From NCBI GenBank assembly GCA_038530285.1, contig JBCBCY010000017.1, positions 1 to 64,000 on the forward strand: DNA of 64,000 nucleotides. Direction: 5' to 3'. The DNA comes from JASJAR01 sp038530285. Its GTDB lineage: Bacteria > Pseudomonadota > Alphaproteobacteria > Rhodobacterales > Rhodobacteraceae. How positions within the stretch are numbered: position 1 is the first letter of the stretch; each line of letters begins with the position of its first letter. Of the stretch, positions 7,601 through 16,365 are shown piece after piece. Under the pieces are notes generated by a model. It was not told the DNA's origin and did no database searches. It was given only the letters and a program-made list of their open reading frames with translations. Position numbers and translations under genes: made by a program.

Positions 7601-9123
7601 CAGTGGTGCCCCCCCATGCGGTGTCCAATTTCGGCCAGATCGGCCTCGGCCACGGGTCGGTCATAGGCAATCGCCCCTTCGGACATCACCAACACCCGGT
7701 CGGCGAGTTCCATGATCTCGTCGAGATCCTCGCTGATCAAGAGGACCGCCGCCCCGCCATTGCGCGCGGCCATGATGCGTGCGCGGATTTCGGCGACGGC
7801 TGTGAAGTCGAGCCCGAAGCAAGGGTTCGCGACGACGAGTAAATCTACGTCACCTGTCAGTTCGCGGGCAAGCACGGCGCGTTGGACATTCCCACCAGAC
7901 AGCGCAGAAATCGGGCTGTCGAGCGATGCGGTTTTAACACGGAACGCATCCACAAGCTCGCTTGCGCGGCGTCGCATCTCGCTTGAGTTGAGCCAGAACC
8001 GGATGCCCGAGCCGTTCAGATCGAAGGTTCTGAATCCGATGTTTTCCGTGACCGTCATCCGCGGGGCGCAGGCATTGTGCAGCGGTTCTTCGGGCAGATA
8101 GCGCACGCATTTGATGCGCGCTTCGGTGCGCGTCGCGCCATAGGCCGCACCTTTGACCGTGATTTCACCTGTCTCGACAGGGCGCTGACCTGTCAGGATT
8201 TCCATCAGCTCGACCTGGCCATTGCCCGAGATCCCGGCCAATCCGACGATTTCGCCGCTGCGGACCTCAAGATCATCGAGACGGATTTCTTTCAGACCTG
8301 ACCAATCCTTGGCACGCACGTCCTTGGCACTCAGCACGGCGTCGCCCGCCACCCCGGCGCGCGGCGCGGAAGTGGCCAGTTCTGCGTCGCCCATCATCAT
8401 ACGCGCCATGTCTTCGCGGTTCAGATCTGCAACCTTGCCTTGGCCGACAAGTTTGCCTCGCCGCAAGACGGAAACGTCGTCCGCATATGCATCCACTTCT
8501 CGGAATTTGTGGGTGATCATCAAAACGGTGATTTCCCCTGCCTCGCAGAGTGCGCGGACGTGACCCAAAACCTCGTCCGCCTCGTTTGGGGTCAGGACCG
8601 ATGTCGGTTCGTCGAGGATCAGGAAGCGGCGTCCGAGGTAAAGCTGTTTGAGGATCTCAAGTTTCTGCTTTTCCCCGGCGGCCAGCGTTTGAACGGGTCG
8701 GTCCAAAGGCACCGAAAATGGCATGCGGGCCATGAACGTTTCCAATGCCGCGCTTTCTGCGCGCCAGTTGATCATCCCCGGGGCATCTTCGCGGCTGATG
8801 ACAAGGTTTTCCGCAGCGCTCAGCGAAGGCACCAGCGTGAAATGCTGGTACACCATGCCAAGGCCCAGCGCGTGGGCCGAACGTGGATCGACGATCCGTG
8901 CCTCATGCCCGTCGACCAGCATTTCGCCAGAGGTCGCGTGATAAAACCCCATCATGCATTTGACGAGTGTGGATTTTCCCGCGCCGTTCTCACCCAGAAG
9001 AGCGTGGAAACTGCCCGGCTCGATCTGCATGGACACGTCATCTAGAGCGGTAAACGCCCCAAAGCGCATCGTCATGCCAAGGGTCTCAACGCTAATCGCA
9101 CCTTTTGGGACTGGGCTTGTCAT
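7600..9123 (-). CDS. ABC transporter ATP-binding protein, double nucleotide-binding domains (BMP/nucleoside-type importer)
   Basis: 507 residues with two fused ABC domains. Domain 1 (about 10-240) has a full Walker A GENGAGKS and a variant signature AAGEKQKLEILK; domain 2 (about 255-500) has a degenerate Walker A (GISGNGQVE) and an intact signature LSGGNVQRAVLARE. This asymmetry is normal for the ATPases of sugar/nucleoside importers that work with BMP-family binding proteins. It energises the two permeases encoded upstream. The start overlaps the biuH stop by four bases (ATGA). Its position between two hydrolase genes, instead of beside the permeases, ties transport and catabolism to one message. 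Confidence 0.93.
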   Translation of the reverse strand: MTSPVPKGAISVETLGMTMRFGAFTALDDVSMQIEPGSFHALLGENGAGKSTLVKCMMGFYHATSGEMLVDGHEARIVDPRSAHALGLGMVYQHFTLVPSLSAAENLVISREDAPGMINWRAESAALETFMARMPFSVPLDRPVQTLAAGEKQKLEILKQLYLGRRFLILDEPTSVLTPNEADEVLGHVRALCEAGEITVLMITHKFREVDAYADDVSVLRRGKLVGQGKVADLNREDMARMMMGDAELATSAPRAGVAGDAVLSAKDVRAKDWSGLKEIRLDDLEVRSGEIVGLAGISGNGQVELMEILTGQRPVETGEITVKGAAYGATRTEARIKCVRYLPEEPLHNACAPRMTVTENIGFRTFDLNGSGIRFWLNSSEMRRRASELVDAFRVKTASLDSPISALSGGNVQRAVLARELTGDVDLLVVANPCFGLDFTAVAEIRARIMAARNGGAAVLLISEDLDEIMELADRVLVMSEGAIAYDRPVAEADLAEIGHRMGGHH

Positions 9124-9812
9124 ACCAGCCCCGCGACCAGGGTTTCGCTATCAGACACGGCCCCAAACACGCCACCCTGCATTTTGACCATATGGATCGC
9201 GGCGGCATGGTTGCCGGGGTCTGTGGCCCCGCAGCAGTCTTCCAAGATCAGGCATTCAAAGCCGCGGTCATTGGCCTCGCGCATGGTAGTTGACACACAG
9301 ACATCCGTGGTGATGCCGGTCAGCACAATGTTTTCAATGCCGCGGGTGCGCAGGATCAGTTCCAGATCAGTTGCGCAGAACGAGCCCTTACCGGGCTTGT
9401 CGATGATCACTTCGCCGGGGGCTGGGTAAAGCTCGTCGATGATGTCCCAGCCGGGTTCTCCGCGCACAAGAATTTTGCCGCACGGCCCCGCGTCGCCGAT
9501 GCCAGCGCCGATCTGTTGCGAGCGCCAGCGCTTGTTGGCTGGCAGATCCGACAGATCGGGCCGGTGCCCTTCGCGGGTGTGGATGATGTGGTACCCCTTG
9601 GCTCGCATAGCCGCCAAGACCGACTTGATCGGTTCGATCGGGGCTCGGGTCAGCGACAGGTCATAGCCCATCGCGTCCACATAGCCGCCTTTGCCGCAGA
9701 AATCGGTTTGCATATCGATTATGATCAGCGCGGTGTTTGCGGGCCGAAGATTGCCGTTGTAGGGCCAGGCATAAGGGTCAGAGGCGATTGTGGTGCTGGC
9801 GTGATCCTTCAT
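9120..9812 (-). CDS. biuH: Biuret amidohydrolase
   Basis: 230 residues, isochorismatase-like cysteine hydrolase. The reaction is biuret + water to allophanate + ammonia. The triad is D33 (IIIDMQTDF), K139 (IIDKPGKGSF) and C172 (ITTDVCVSTT), each three residues before the positions I recall for the characterised Rhizobium enzyme (D36, K142, C175). The stretches YAWPYNGNLRP, GYHIIHTREGHRPDL, KRWRSQQIGAGIGD and LEDCCGATD also match what I remember of that enzyme, so the specific name is justified. The ATG overlaps the amiF stop by four bases. Product allophanate would be the substrate of AtzF at the end of the same operon. Confidence 0.9.
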   Translation of the reverse strand: MKDHASTTIASDPYAWPYNGNLRPANTALIIIDMQTDFCGKGGYVDAMGYDLSLTRAPIEPIKSVLAAMRAKGYHIIHTREGHRPDLSDLPANKRWRSQQIGAGIGDAGPCGKILVRGEPGWDIIDELYPAPGEVIIDKPGKGSFCATDLELILRTRGIENIVLTGITTDVCVSTTMREANDRGFECLILEDCCGATDPGNHAAAIHMVKMQGGVFGAVSDSETLVAGLV

Positions 9813-10825
9813 TCTGCGGCCTCTTTGTGGGTTTCGCCGAAAAGGCGGGTTGGGGTGTCAAAGCCAAAGCCCGTTCCGTCGGTGACCTTGACCTCCGCCT
9901 CCCAAGGCAGGCTGTACTGCCCTGCCGCAAGATCGGTCATATAGGTATAGGGGCAATCCATGGCCCCGCCTTTGACAGCGACATAGCCGCGATGCCCAAA
10001 CTGATAGATGTTGTTTTCGACCCCCCAGTTTGCGCGGGCCTCGCGGACCAGATCGGGGCGCACTTCTGCGGTGATGATCTCATTGGCGCGCCCCGAGGTG
10101 CCATGAGCGATGATTGAGCCGTCAAAATTGCAGATCATGCCTTCGCCCATGGAATCAAACGACCCGTCGCTGCCGCACATGCACACGCTGGCGGTGACCA
10201 TAAGGTTGCAGAATGCATTGGACTGATTGGTAAAGCGCCAGCTGTCGCGGACCGGCGCGGTGTAGCCTGCGGTGCGCAGCATGACCTCAGCGCCGCGATA
10301 AGCCGCCTCGCGCGCCATTTCAGGGAACATCCCGTCATGGCAGATGATCAGGGACAGTTTGAGCCCTTTCGGACCCTCGATCACGGGGATGCCAAGATCA
10401 CCGGGCTCCCACGGTTCGACAGGCACCCATGGGTGCAACTTGCGATAATAGAGCTTCAGGTCCCCTTTATTGTCGATGATCAGCCCGGAATTATACGGCA
10501 TCCCCCCGGGGTTCTTTTCCATGATCGAAAAACAGCCCCAGATGTCATGCTCGATGCAGGCTGCTTTAAAGGCTGCAACTTCCGGCCCATCCAGCGAACA
10601 CATGATATCGGAATTGATGTTCATGGACAGCCCGTGGAGCGCGTATTCAGGGAACACGACCAGATCCATCGTGCCCATGTTGCGGCGCGCCTTGCCGACC
10701 ATGTCCACGATCACCTGCGTTTGCGCTGCCAGGTCGTCGGGTGTTTCGACCACGGGCAGTTGAAGCTGCACCATGCCAATGACAACGCCCTCCGGAGACT
10801 TGTTCAGACCGCCCAATCCATTCAT
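9809..10825 (-). CDS. amiF: Formamidase, nitrilase superfamily
   Basis: 338 residues from the ATG at 10823-10825, preceded by AGGAGC at six bases; the frame is open further upstream but that part overlaps the permease gene. The enzyme hydrolyses formamide to formate and ammonia. The nitrilase triad is E60 (VVFPEYALHG), K129 (YYRKLHPW) and C162 (IICHDGMFPE). Conserved AmiF segments are easy to see: FSIMEKNPGG, EPWEPGDLG, WGVENNIYQFGHRGYVA and DLAAGQYSLPWE. Related aliphatic amidases differ in these regions. In this operon it could act on formamide taken up from outside, or on a formyl amide released from the imported substrate. Confidence 0.9.
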   Translation of the reverse strand: MNGLGGLNKSPEGVVIGMVQLQLPVVETPDDLAAQTQVIVDMVGKARRNMGTMDLVVFPEYALHGLSMNINSDIMCSLDGPEVAAFKAACIEHDIWGCFSIMEKNPGGMPYNSGLIIDNKGDLKLYYRKLHPWVPVEPWEPGDLGIPVIEGPKGLKLSLIICHDGMFPEMAREAAYRGAEVMLRTAGYTAPVRDSWRFTNQSNAFCNLMVTASVCMCGSDGSFDSMGEGMICNFDGSIIAHGTSGRANEIITAEVRPDLVREARANWGVENNIYQFGHRGYVAVKGGAMDCPYTYMTDLAAGQYSLPWEAEVKVTDGTGFGFDTPTRLFGETHKEAAE

Positions 10826-10835
10826 GAAATTGCTC

Positions 10836-11759
10836 CTATTTGGTGATCGATAGTTCGCCCGGCGCACCCGCCATGGCCTGCGTTTTGGACGAGATCGCGA
10901 TAAGCACGCCCAATGTCAGGACGTATGGGGCCGCAAAGAAGAGGTAGTAGCCTTCGGAAACACCCACCGATTGCAGCGCCGGACCGAGCGCGCCGGCGCC
11001 GCCGAACAAAAGCGCCGCGCCAAAGCAGGCAATTGGGTTCCAGCGCGCAAAGATGACAAGGGCGACGGCCATCAAGCCCTGGCCCGAGGAAATGCCTTCG
11101 TTCCAGCTGCCTGGATAAAACAGCGACAGATACGCGCCGCCCACACCGGCAAAGGCTCCGCCGGCGGCCGTGGCCAGCGTGCGGATCAAGGCCGGGCGCA
11201 AGCCCATAGCGCGGGCGGCATCCGTGCTGTCACCGACGACCCGAATGATGAGGCCAACCTTGGTTGCGCGAAACATCCACCAAAGGAAAACAGCCGCCGC
11301 GACCCCGATCAGGAACAAAACGTTCACGCGCAACGCGGCTTCAAGCTGTGGGACGTCCGACCACCAGCCGAATGAGATCGAAGGTAGGTCCGGGGCCACA
11401 GGCTGAATGAAGGGTTTGCCGAAAAAGAATGCCAATCCCGTTCCCAACAGCATCATCGCGATGCCGATGGCGATGTCGTTGACGCGAGGGATCGAACAAA
11501 GGATGCCGTGGAGAAGACCGAAGAGCGAGCCTGCGACCGCCGCAGCCAGAACGCCGGCCCATGGGGATCCGGTCAAATAGGCAACAGCGTAACCCGACAT
11601 CGCCCCGAAGACGAGCGTGCCTTCCAAGCCAAGGTTTATGCGGCCTGAGCGTTCGGTCAGGACTTCGCCTAGCGAGACGAAAAGGAAGGGTGTGGAGACA
11701 CGGATCGCGCCGCCCAGAATGGCAATGGGAATGGCCCAGAGGCCCAGTTCGCTTTCCAT
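10836..11759 (-). CDS. ABC transporter permease (BPD_transp_2 family, BMP-type importer), second subunit
   Basis: 307 residues, about eight to nine hydrophobic segments. The start ATG at 11757-11759 shares one base with the stop of the preceding permease gene (TGATG), with GGAGG eight bases upstream; a slightly longer reading from 11774 is less likely. Family hallmarks are the LTERSGRINLGLEGTL motif near the N-terminus (about 32-47) and VRVVGDSTDAARAMGL-type cytoplasmic loop (VVGDSTDAARAMGLRPALIR) that contacts the ATPase. It pairs with the neighbouring permease, the double-domain ATPase and the BMP binding protein. Confidence 0.92.
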   Translation of the reverse strand: MESELGLWAIPIAILGGAIRVSTPFLFVSLGEVLTERSGRINLGLEGTLVFGAMSGYAVAYLTGSPWAGVLAAAVAGSLFGLLHGILCSIPRVNDIAIGIAMMLLGTGLAFFFGKPFIQPVAPDLPSISFGWWSDVPQLEAALRVNVLFLIGVAAAVFLWWMFRATKVGLIIRVVGDSTDAARAMGLRPALIRTLATAAGGAFAGVGGAYLSLFYPGSWNEGISSGQGLMAVALVIFARWNPIACFGAALLFGGAGALGPALQSVGVSEGYYLFFAAPYVLTLGVLIAISSKTQAMAGAPGELSITK

Positions 11760-12874
11760 CAAGCAGTCCTCCAACGTTCCGGGGCAAAGATGCGGAACCG
11801 GCCATAGAGCGTGTCGGACAGCAGAATTGCGATGAAGACAAAGCCTTGCAGGACAAGAACGGTCGCGTCTGGAAGGTCCATCCGCCGTTGGATCAGGCCT
11901 GATGAGGCTTCAAAACCTGCAAGCAAGATTGCCACTGGAATGATGGCCAGCGGGTTGTGGCGTGCCAAGAAGGCGATGAGGATACCGGTATAACCATAGC
12001 CAGACGCAAGCGATGCATTGGCCGACCCGTGCACCGCTGACACTTCAATGACGCCAGCCAAGCCTGCAAACGCTCCGCCAAGGGCGGTGAAACCGATGAT
12101 AAGGCGTCCAACCGGCAGACCTTGCACCTCTGCCGCCTTGACGTTGCCGCCTGCAATGCGCGCGGCAAACCCCCAAGTGGTTCGGTCGATCAAAAGCCAT
12201 GACAGCACGCAAAGTACTATGCCGATCACAAGGCCCCAATGCACATCCCAACCCGGAATGTCTCCAAGGCGCAATTGGTCTGCCAAGGGGGCGGTCGAAG
12301 GTTTGTTGAGGCTGGCAAGATCGCGGAAGGGCCCTTCGACAAGATGGTTCATCAAGGCAATCGCGATGTAGGCCATCAGAAGGCTTGCGATTGTTTCATT
12401 CACGCCCCGAGCATGACGCAGGAACCCTACGGCGCCGATCCAAGCCGCGCCCACGAAAGCGCCAGCAAGCCCCAAGAGAGGGATCGCGATGAATCCTGGC
12501 CATGACGAAAAAGCTCCCGCCAAAGCGCCTGCTGCAACACCGCCCAACACGATGGCCCCCTCTCCGCCGATGACCACAAGGCCAAGGCGCGCAGGCAAGG
12601 CCACGCACAGCGCTGCCAGTAAAAGCGGCGCTGTGCGCGATAATGTGTTCTGCCAGGAGAACGACGTCCCGAACCCAGCTCGATAGACAAGACTGTAGAA
12701 CTCGGAAGGAGATTTCCCCACCAGCAGAAGGAAGATCGAAAACGCCGCCAGCCCTGCGATCAGGGCCATGACCGGGATGGCCACAGCCTCGGACCGCCGC
12801 GCCAGCCCCGCGAGCCAGCCCTCCGGAGAGAGCCAGTCGCGTGGATTGCGCGCAGAAGGTTCAGCAAGCGTCAT
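11759..12874 (-). CDS. ABC transporter permease (BPD_transp_2 family, BMP-type importer), first subunit
   Basis: 371 residues with multiple membrane segments starting at about residue 32. The fold and motifs (RTAPLLLAALCVALPARLGL, IGGEGAIVLGG, ARGVNETIASLLMAYIA, AARIAGGNVKAAEVQGL) are those of the larger permease of nucleoside/BMP importers. It lies 25 bp downstream of the binding-protein gene and is translationally coupled to the second permease. The transported compound is not visible from the sequence; the surrounding hydrolases suggest a urea- or amide-rich small molecule. Confidence 0.92.
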   Translation of the reverse strand: MTLAEPSARNPRDWLSPEGWLAGLARRSEAVAIPVMALIAGLAAFSIFLLLVGKSPSEFYSLVYRAGFGTSFSWQNTLSRTAPLLLAALCVALPARLGLVVIGGEGAIVLGGVAAGALAGAFSSWPGFIAIPLLGLAGAFVGAAWIGAVGFLRHARGVNETIASLLMAYIAIALMNHLVEGPFRDLASLNKPSTAPLADQLRLGDIPGWDVHWGLVIGIVLCVLSWLLIDRTTWGFAARIAGGNVKAAEVQGLPVGRLIIGFTALGGAFAGLAGVIEVSAVHGSANASLASGYGYTGILIAFLARHNPLAIIPVAILLAGFEASSGLIQRRMDLPDATVLVLQGFVFIAILLSDTLYGRFRIFAPERWRTA

Positions 12875-12899
12875 CAGCCTGTCCTTGCTCAGGGTGCCG

Positions 12900-14024
12900 T
12901 TAAGATGTTGACCCGATCACCCCTTCAACAAGGTAATCCATGCTTTCCAACGCAATGTTGGTTTCGATAAAGCTGGCCCCCGCGCCCAGGATTTCCGTCC
13001 CTGTGTTGGTCATCAACGGCCCCTCGTAGGCTGCGAAATCGCCCTCCATCATCTCGGCCATTGTGGCTTCGAATTGATTGCGGGCTGCATCCGTGACCGC
13101 AGGCCCAAGCGGCGACATCTTGATATAGCCCTCAGACAATCCGCCCCGGTCAAAGTTGTCGATCGTACCACCATCGAGCACGGTTTGAACCATGCGCGTA
13201 TAGACGCCCGGCCAGTTCCACTCCGCCCCTGTCAGGTACAATTCAGGTGCCAGCGGAGACTGATCCGCGTGGTACCCGCAGACATAAAGCCCGCGACCCG
13301 CTGCTGTTTCCATGACCACTTTGGGTCCGTCCACGTGGCACGTGATGACGTCACAGCCCGAATCTGCAAGCGCGTTGGTCGCTTCAGCTTCTTTGACGGC
13401 CAAAGACCATTCACCTGTGAAGATCACCTGGCAGGTGATGGATGGATCAACTGAGCGCGCGCCAAGAAGGTACGAATTGATGTTCTGAAGCACCTGCGGG
13501 ATCGGCTTGGCGGCGACAAAGCCAAGCTTCTTGGTGCTGCTCATGTGACCCGCAACGACGCCGTTCAGGTACTGACCCAGCCCGATATAGCCAAAGTACG
13601 ACCCAATGTTCATTGGATGCTTTTCAGCAGACCAGAGGCCCGCGGCGTGTTGGAACCGCACGTCCGGGTATTTGGGAGCGACCTCAATGATATGCGGGTC
13701 GAAATACCCAAATGAGGTTGGGAAAATCAGCGCGGCGCTGTCAAAGTTGATCATGGATTCCATGGACTTCTGAACATCCACAGTTTCCGCAACGTTTTCC
13801 TCCTCAACGACCGTGACGCCTTCCATCTGTGCAACCGCAGCTGCGCCTTCAGCATGGGCTTGGTTGTAGCCGAAGTCGTCTTTTGGGCCGACATAAATAA
13901 ATCCAACCGTCAGGCCATGTCCGCCAGCGTTCGCAAGCTGAGAAAGGGTTCCAAGTGCGGTTGCGCTTGTCAGTGCGGCTGCGCCCTTGAGCATGCCACG
14001 ACGTGAAATCGAGCAAGAAGTCAT
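12900..14024 (-). CDS. BMP-family ABC transporter substrate-binding protein with a Tat-type signal
   Basis: 374 residues. The N-terminus SISRRGMLKGAAALTSATAL is a twin-arginine signal (SRRGMLK), followed by a hydrophobic stretch and ANA-G cleavage region near residue 33, so the protein is probably folded before export to the periplasm. The mature part has the BMP (PnrA-like) fold: VGFIYVGPKDDFGYNQAHAE at its start and the GVVAGHMSSTKKLGFVAAKP hinge region. Most characterised relatives bind nucleosides or purines, some bind other small solutes. It is the first gene of the long minus-strand operon and faces a divergent LysR gene across 154 bp. Confidence 0.92.
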   Translation of the reverse strand: MTSCSISRRGMLKGAAALTSATALGTLSQLANAGGHGLTVGFIYVGPKDDFGYNQAHAEGAAAVAQMEGVTVVEEENVAETVDVQKSMESMINFDSAALIFPTSFGYFDPHIIEVAPKYPDVRFQHAAGLWSAEKHPMNIGSYFGYIGLGQYLNGVVAGHMSSTKKLGFVAAKPIPQVLQNINSYLLGARSVDPSITCQVIFTGEWSLAVKEAEATNALADSGCDVITCHVDGPKVVMETAAGRGLYVCGYHADQSPLAPELYLTGAEWNWPGVYTRMVQTVLDGGTIDNFDRGGLSEGYIKMSPLGPAVTDAARNQFEATMAEMMEGDFAAYEGPLMTNTGTEILGAGASFIETNIALESMDYLVEGVIGSTS

Positions 14025-14147
14025 GTATTACGTCTCCCGTTGAAATTCGTTGATGGCGCCTCGGGGCGAGCAGCCAGCCCCATACGCGATGCGTTTAACA
14101 GTGGGGCAGACGAGTGATGCTGTCTTCTGCTAATAAAGCATCGGAAC

Positions 14148-14164
14148 GCTGCAAAAATTGCAGC
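14148..14164. promoter_or_regulatory. Putative LysR-type operator (T-N11-A palindrome)
   Basis: GCTGCAAAAATTGCAGC is a perfect inverted repeat with seven-base arms and a three-base centre. Its inner part has the T-N11-A form (T at 14150, A at 14162) of LysR-family binding boxes. It lies in the divergent intergenic region, 14 bp before the LysR start codon and about 125 bp from the BMP gene, which fits autoregulation and activation of the operon. Confidence 0.6.
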
Positions 14165-14178
14165 ACTAAGGGATTGCT

Positions 14179-15087
14179 ATGCTCAACAGACATCTGGTGC
14201 CCCTGCATTACGTCGATGCGATCGCGCGCGCCGGCTCGATCCGCAAAGCCGCCGAGACCCTTTCGATCACCTCGACAGCCCTGAACCGTCGGGTGCTGGC
14301 CCTGGAAGAAGAACTGGGCGTGCAGGTTTTCGAGCGCTTGCCGCGCGGTGTTCGCTTGTCGACAGCAGGGGAAATCCTGATTGCGCATATTCGTGGTCAG
14401 ATTTCGGAATTCGACAAGGTTACAAGCCAGATTGCCGATCTTTCAGGCGAGCGCCGCGGACATGTTTCGATCGCCTGTAGCCAGGCCCTGCTCCCGTATT
14501 TCCTGCCGGAACAGATCTCACGATATCGTCGAGACCATCCCGCGGTGACCTTTGAAGTCAGCTTGCGAGATCGCGCCGCCGCAGAACAATCGCTTGTCGA
14601 TCTGACGGCCGATATCGCTTTGATTTTCGAACCTGTGCGCCTGCGCGAAATCCAGGTCCTTGTCGCGGTGCACCAACCGCTGCACGCCGTGATGCCCGTT
14701 GATCACCCGTTGGCCCATCGCGACATGATCCGCCTGCGCGATTGCGCCGGGTTTCCGATCTGCCTGCCCTCAACACAATATGGGGTGCGTCACCTGCTTG
14801 ACTTGGCCCTGCAACGCTCGTCAATCGACCCCGAAGTAGCGATCGAGTCCGACAGCTTCGAGTTTCTGCGAAGGTATCCGGGCCACGAACAGATGATTTC
14901 GTTTCAAATCCCGGTGGGCCTGCCATCCAATCAGCCAGAAGAAAGGATCGTCTCAAGAAAAGTCGATACAAGAGACGTCCCCGAAGGCCTTCTCTATCTC
15001 TGCCAGCTTCGCGGCCGCTCATTGGCCGTTGCACCTGCAAAGTTCGCGGCACAGATCGAAGGAGTTCTTGAGGAAAGCTATGGTTAG
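14179..15087 (+). CDS. LysR-family regulator, probable regulator of the divergent transport/hydrolase operon
   Basis: 302 residues. The helix-turn-helix is at about 15-70: DAIARAGSIRKAAETLSITS, then TALNRRVLALEEELGVQVFE. The effector domain follows with the usual strand start GHVSIACSQALLPYFLP. It reads away from the BMP-atzF operon with a palindromic T-N11-A box between them. By the common LysR arrangement it should sense the imported compound or a breakdown product and control the operon; the effector is not known. Confidence 0.9.
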   Translation: MLNRHLVPLHYVDAIARAGSIRKAAETLSITSTALNRRVLALEEELGVQVFERLPRGVRLSTAGEILIAHIRGQISEFDKVTSQIADLSGERRGHVSIACSQALLPYFLPEQISRYRRDHPAVTFEVSLRDRAAAEQSLVDLTADIALIFEPVRLREIQVLVAVHQPLHAVMPVDHPLAHRDMIRLRDCAGFPICLPSTQYGVRHLLDLALQRSSIDPEVAIESDSFEFLRRYPGHEQMISFQIPVGLPSNQPEERIVSRKVDTRDVPEGLLYLCQLRGRSLAVAPAKFAAQIEGVLEESYG

Positions 15088-15495
15088 CACCGGACGACAA
15101 TTGGCCAGCCAACAAGCCCTTAATCGCGGGCCCATTTTGAGCAAACAAATGAGGACAACGGTTGCCGGGGACGGCAGCTTCTTCCGGCACACTTGACCTC
15201 CTGCGCCCTCACCTAGCGGACGCAGCGAATGTCCGGTTCGACGAGCCGCACTGCAGCATTTTGGTTAGGTGACGAGCGGCCGCTAAGGGCCGTGCTTACA
15301 TATGCGAATGTCGGCAAACTACGCTGTGCGGCTATCCATGCAGGGTGCAGCATTTGGAACTTTGGGCTCAGAGCGGTCATCCGACGCTTTCGGTCAGGCA
15401 TTTTTGCAGTTCGGCGGGGCGAAGCGGGCTTTCGCCGCGGTCTGCCCGAAGGTCCGTTTTCCTAGGGCTAGTGCCGGCGTGACCGCTTATGCAAA
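15088..15495. other. Gene-free spacer of about 410 bp
   Basis: No credible gene. The spacer follows the LysR gene and precedes the 3' end of the exonuclease-BRCT gene. It contains a full copy of the dispersed repeat and a short stretch GCGGACGCAGCGAATGTCCG at 15216-15236 that looks like a further fragment of the same repetitive material. Confidence 0.5.
15346..15457 (+). repeat. Dispersed intergenic repeat, copy 3
   Basis: Best-preserved copy. After CAGCAT it has TTGGGCTCAGAGCGGTCATC, CGACGCTTTCGGTCAGGC and TTTTTGCAGTTCGGCG, and ends in GAAGGTCCG. It agrees with copy 1 at about 50 of 54 core positions and with copies 2 and 4 over the GGGCTC ... GGTC ... GACG core. Confidence 0.75.
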
Positions 15496-16365
15496 TTAGG
15501 AAAGTGTAACGAGTTCCTTGAAGTCGGTCTCGCGGATGATGCGCAGCGGTTGACCCGCCTCGACCAACTCTTCCGCCTTTCGATGCTTCGACGACTTGTC
15601 GTGACCTGCCAACTTCGTTACGTCCATATCACCCACGACAAGCATGGTCGTCTTCTTGGTGATGCTGTTCGCGACGTTGCAGCCTACGGAAGCCGCAAGG
15701 TCTGCGGCCTCACGGCGCGGTATCTCAAGCGCACCTGTGAATACGATGACTTCGCCTGTAAGTGGACCATCCGGGTTCCCGTCGCGTGTGATCGCAGCCG
15801 AACCACTCGATGACCTCGATGACGGGTCGATGGGTTGCAGGACACGCTTCTGGATTGCATCGAGATCGAGCCCGCTCTCCTGCATCGCGGCGAGCATAAC
15901 GTGCCCCGCAGCCTTTGCATCCTCAAGCGCATTGTGGTGGTCAAAGTTGTATCCGATCAGCTTGCAGACGTTCGCAAGGCCGTAGCCTGACTTCGCACAT
16001 TCAGCCCATATCCTCCGGGCGACGCGAGCCGAGTCGAGCCAAGTGCAGACCGGGACCGGGATTGACGAGCGACCTGCCGCTTGATGCATCGCGACGCGGT
16101 CGAAGTGTGTATGGGTGACAACGACCATTGACCCGAGGAAGCGTTCGAGGTCTGCTGCGGCGTCCTTGAACGTCGGCGCACTTTGGACATCGCTTTCTGT
16201 GATGCCGTGGATCGACATGTTGACGGGATCGAAGAAGTCGTCCGGGTCAATGAGCGTGTACCATTCAGACGCGAGTGCACCGTTCTCGAAGGCAGCTACA
16301 CCGATTGAGCAGATCGAAGCCATGTCGGCGTTTGCGGTTTCAACGTCGATGGCAACGAAGCTCAT
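15496..16365 (-). CDS. DnaQ-like 3'-5' exonuclease fused to a BRCT domain
   Basis: 289 residues from the ATG at 16363-16365; the longer frame to 16452 lacks a homologous N-terminus. Residues 1-165 are a DEDDh exonuclease: FVAIDVETAN (first D and E), HTHFDRVAMHQ (second D) and HHNALEDAKAAGHV (final H and D). A linker rich in Ser leads to a BRCT domain (about 200-285: GEVIVFTGALEIPRREAADL ... ITKKTTMLVVGD), like the C-terminus of NAD-dependent ligase. Such proteins resemble the epsilon proofreading subunit but are shorter and of unknown role, probably in DNA repair or nucleic acid turnover. It stands alone among repeat-bearing spacers. Confidence 0.85.
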   Translation of the reverse strand: MSFVAIDVETANADMASICSIGVAAFENGALASEWYTLIDPDDFFDPVNMSIHGITESDVQSAPTFKDAAADLERFLGSMVVVTHTHFDRVAMHQAAGRSSIPVPVCTWLDSARVARRIWAECAKSGYGLANVCKLIGYNFDHHNALEDAKAAGHVMLAAMQESGLDLDAIQKRVLQPIDPSSRSSSGSAAITRDGNPDGPLTGEVIVFTGALEIPRREAADLAASVGCNVANSITKKTTMLVVGDMDVTKLAGHDKSSKHRKAEELVEAGQPLRIIRETDFKELVTLS

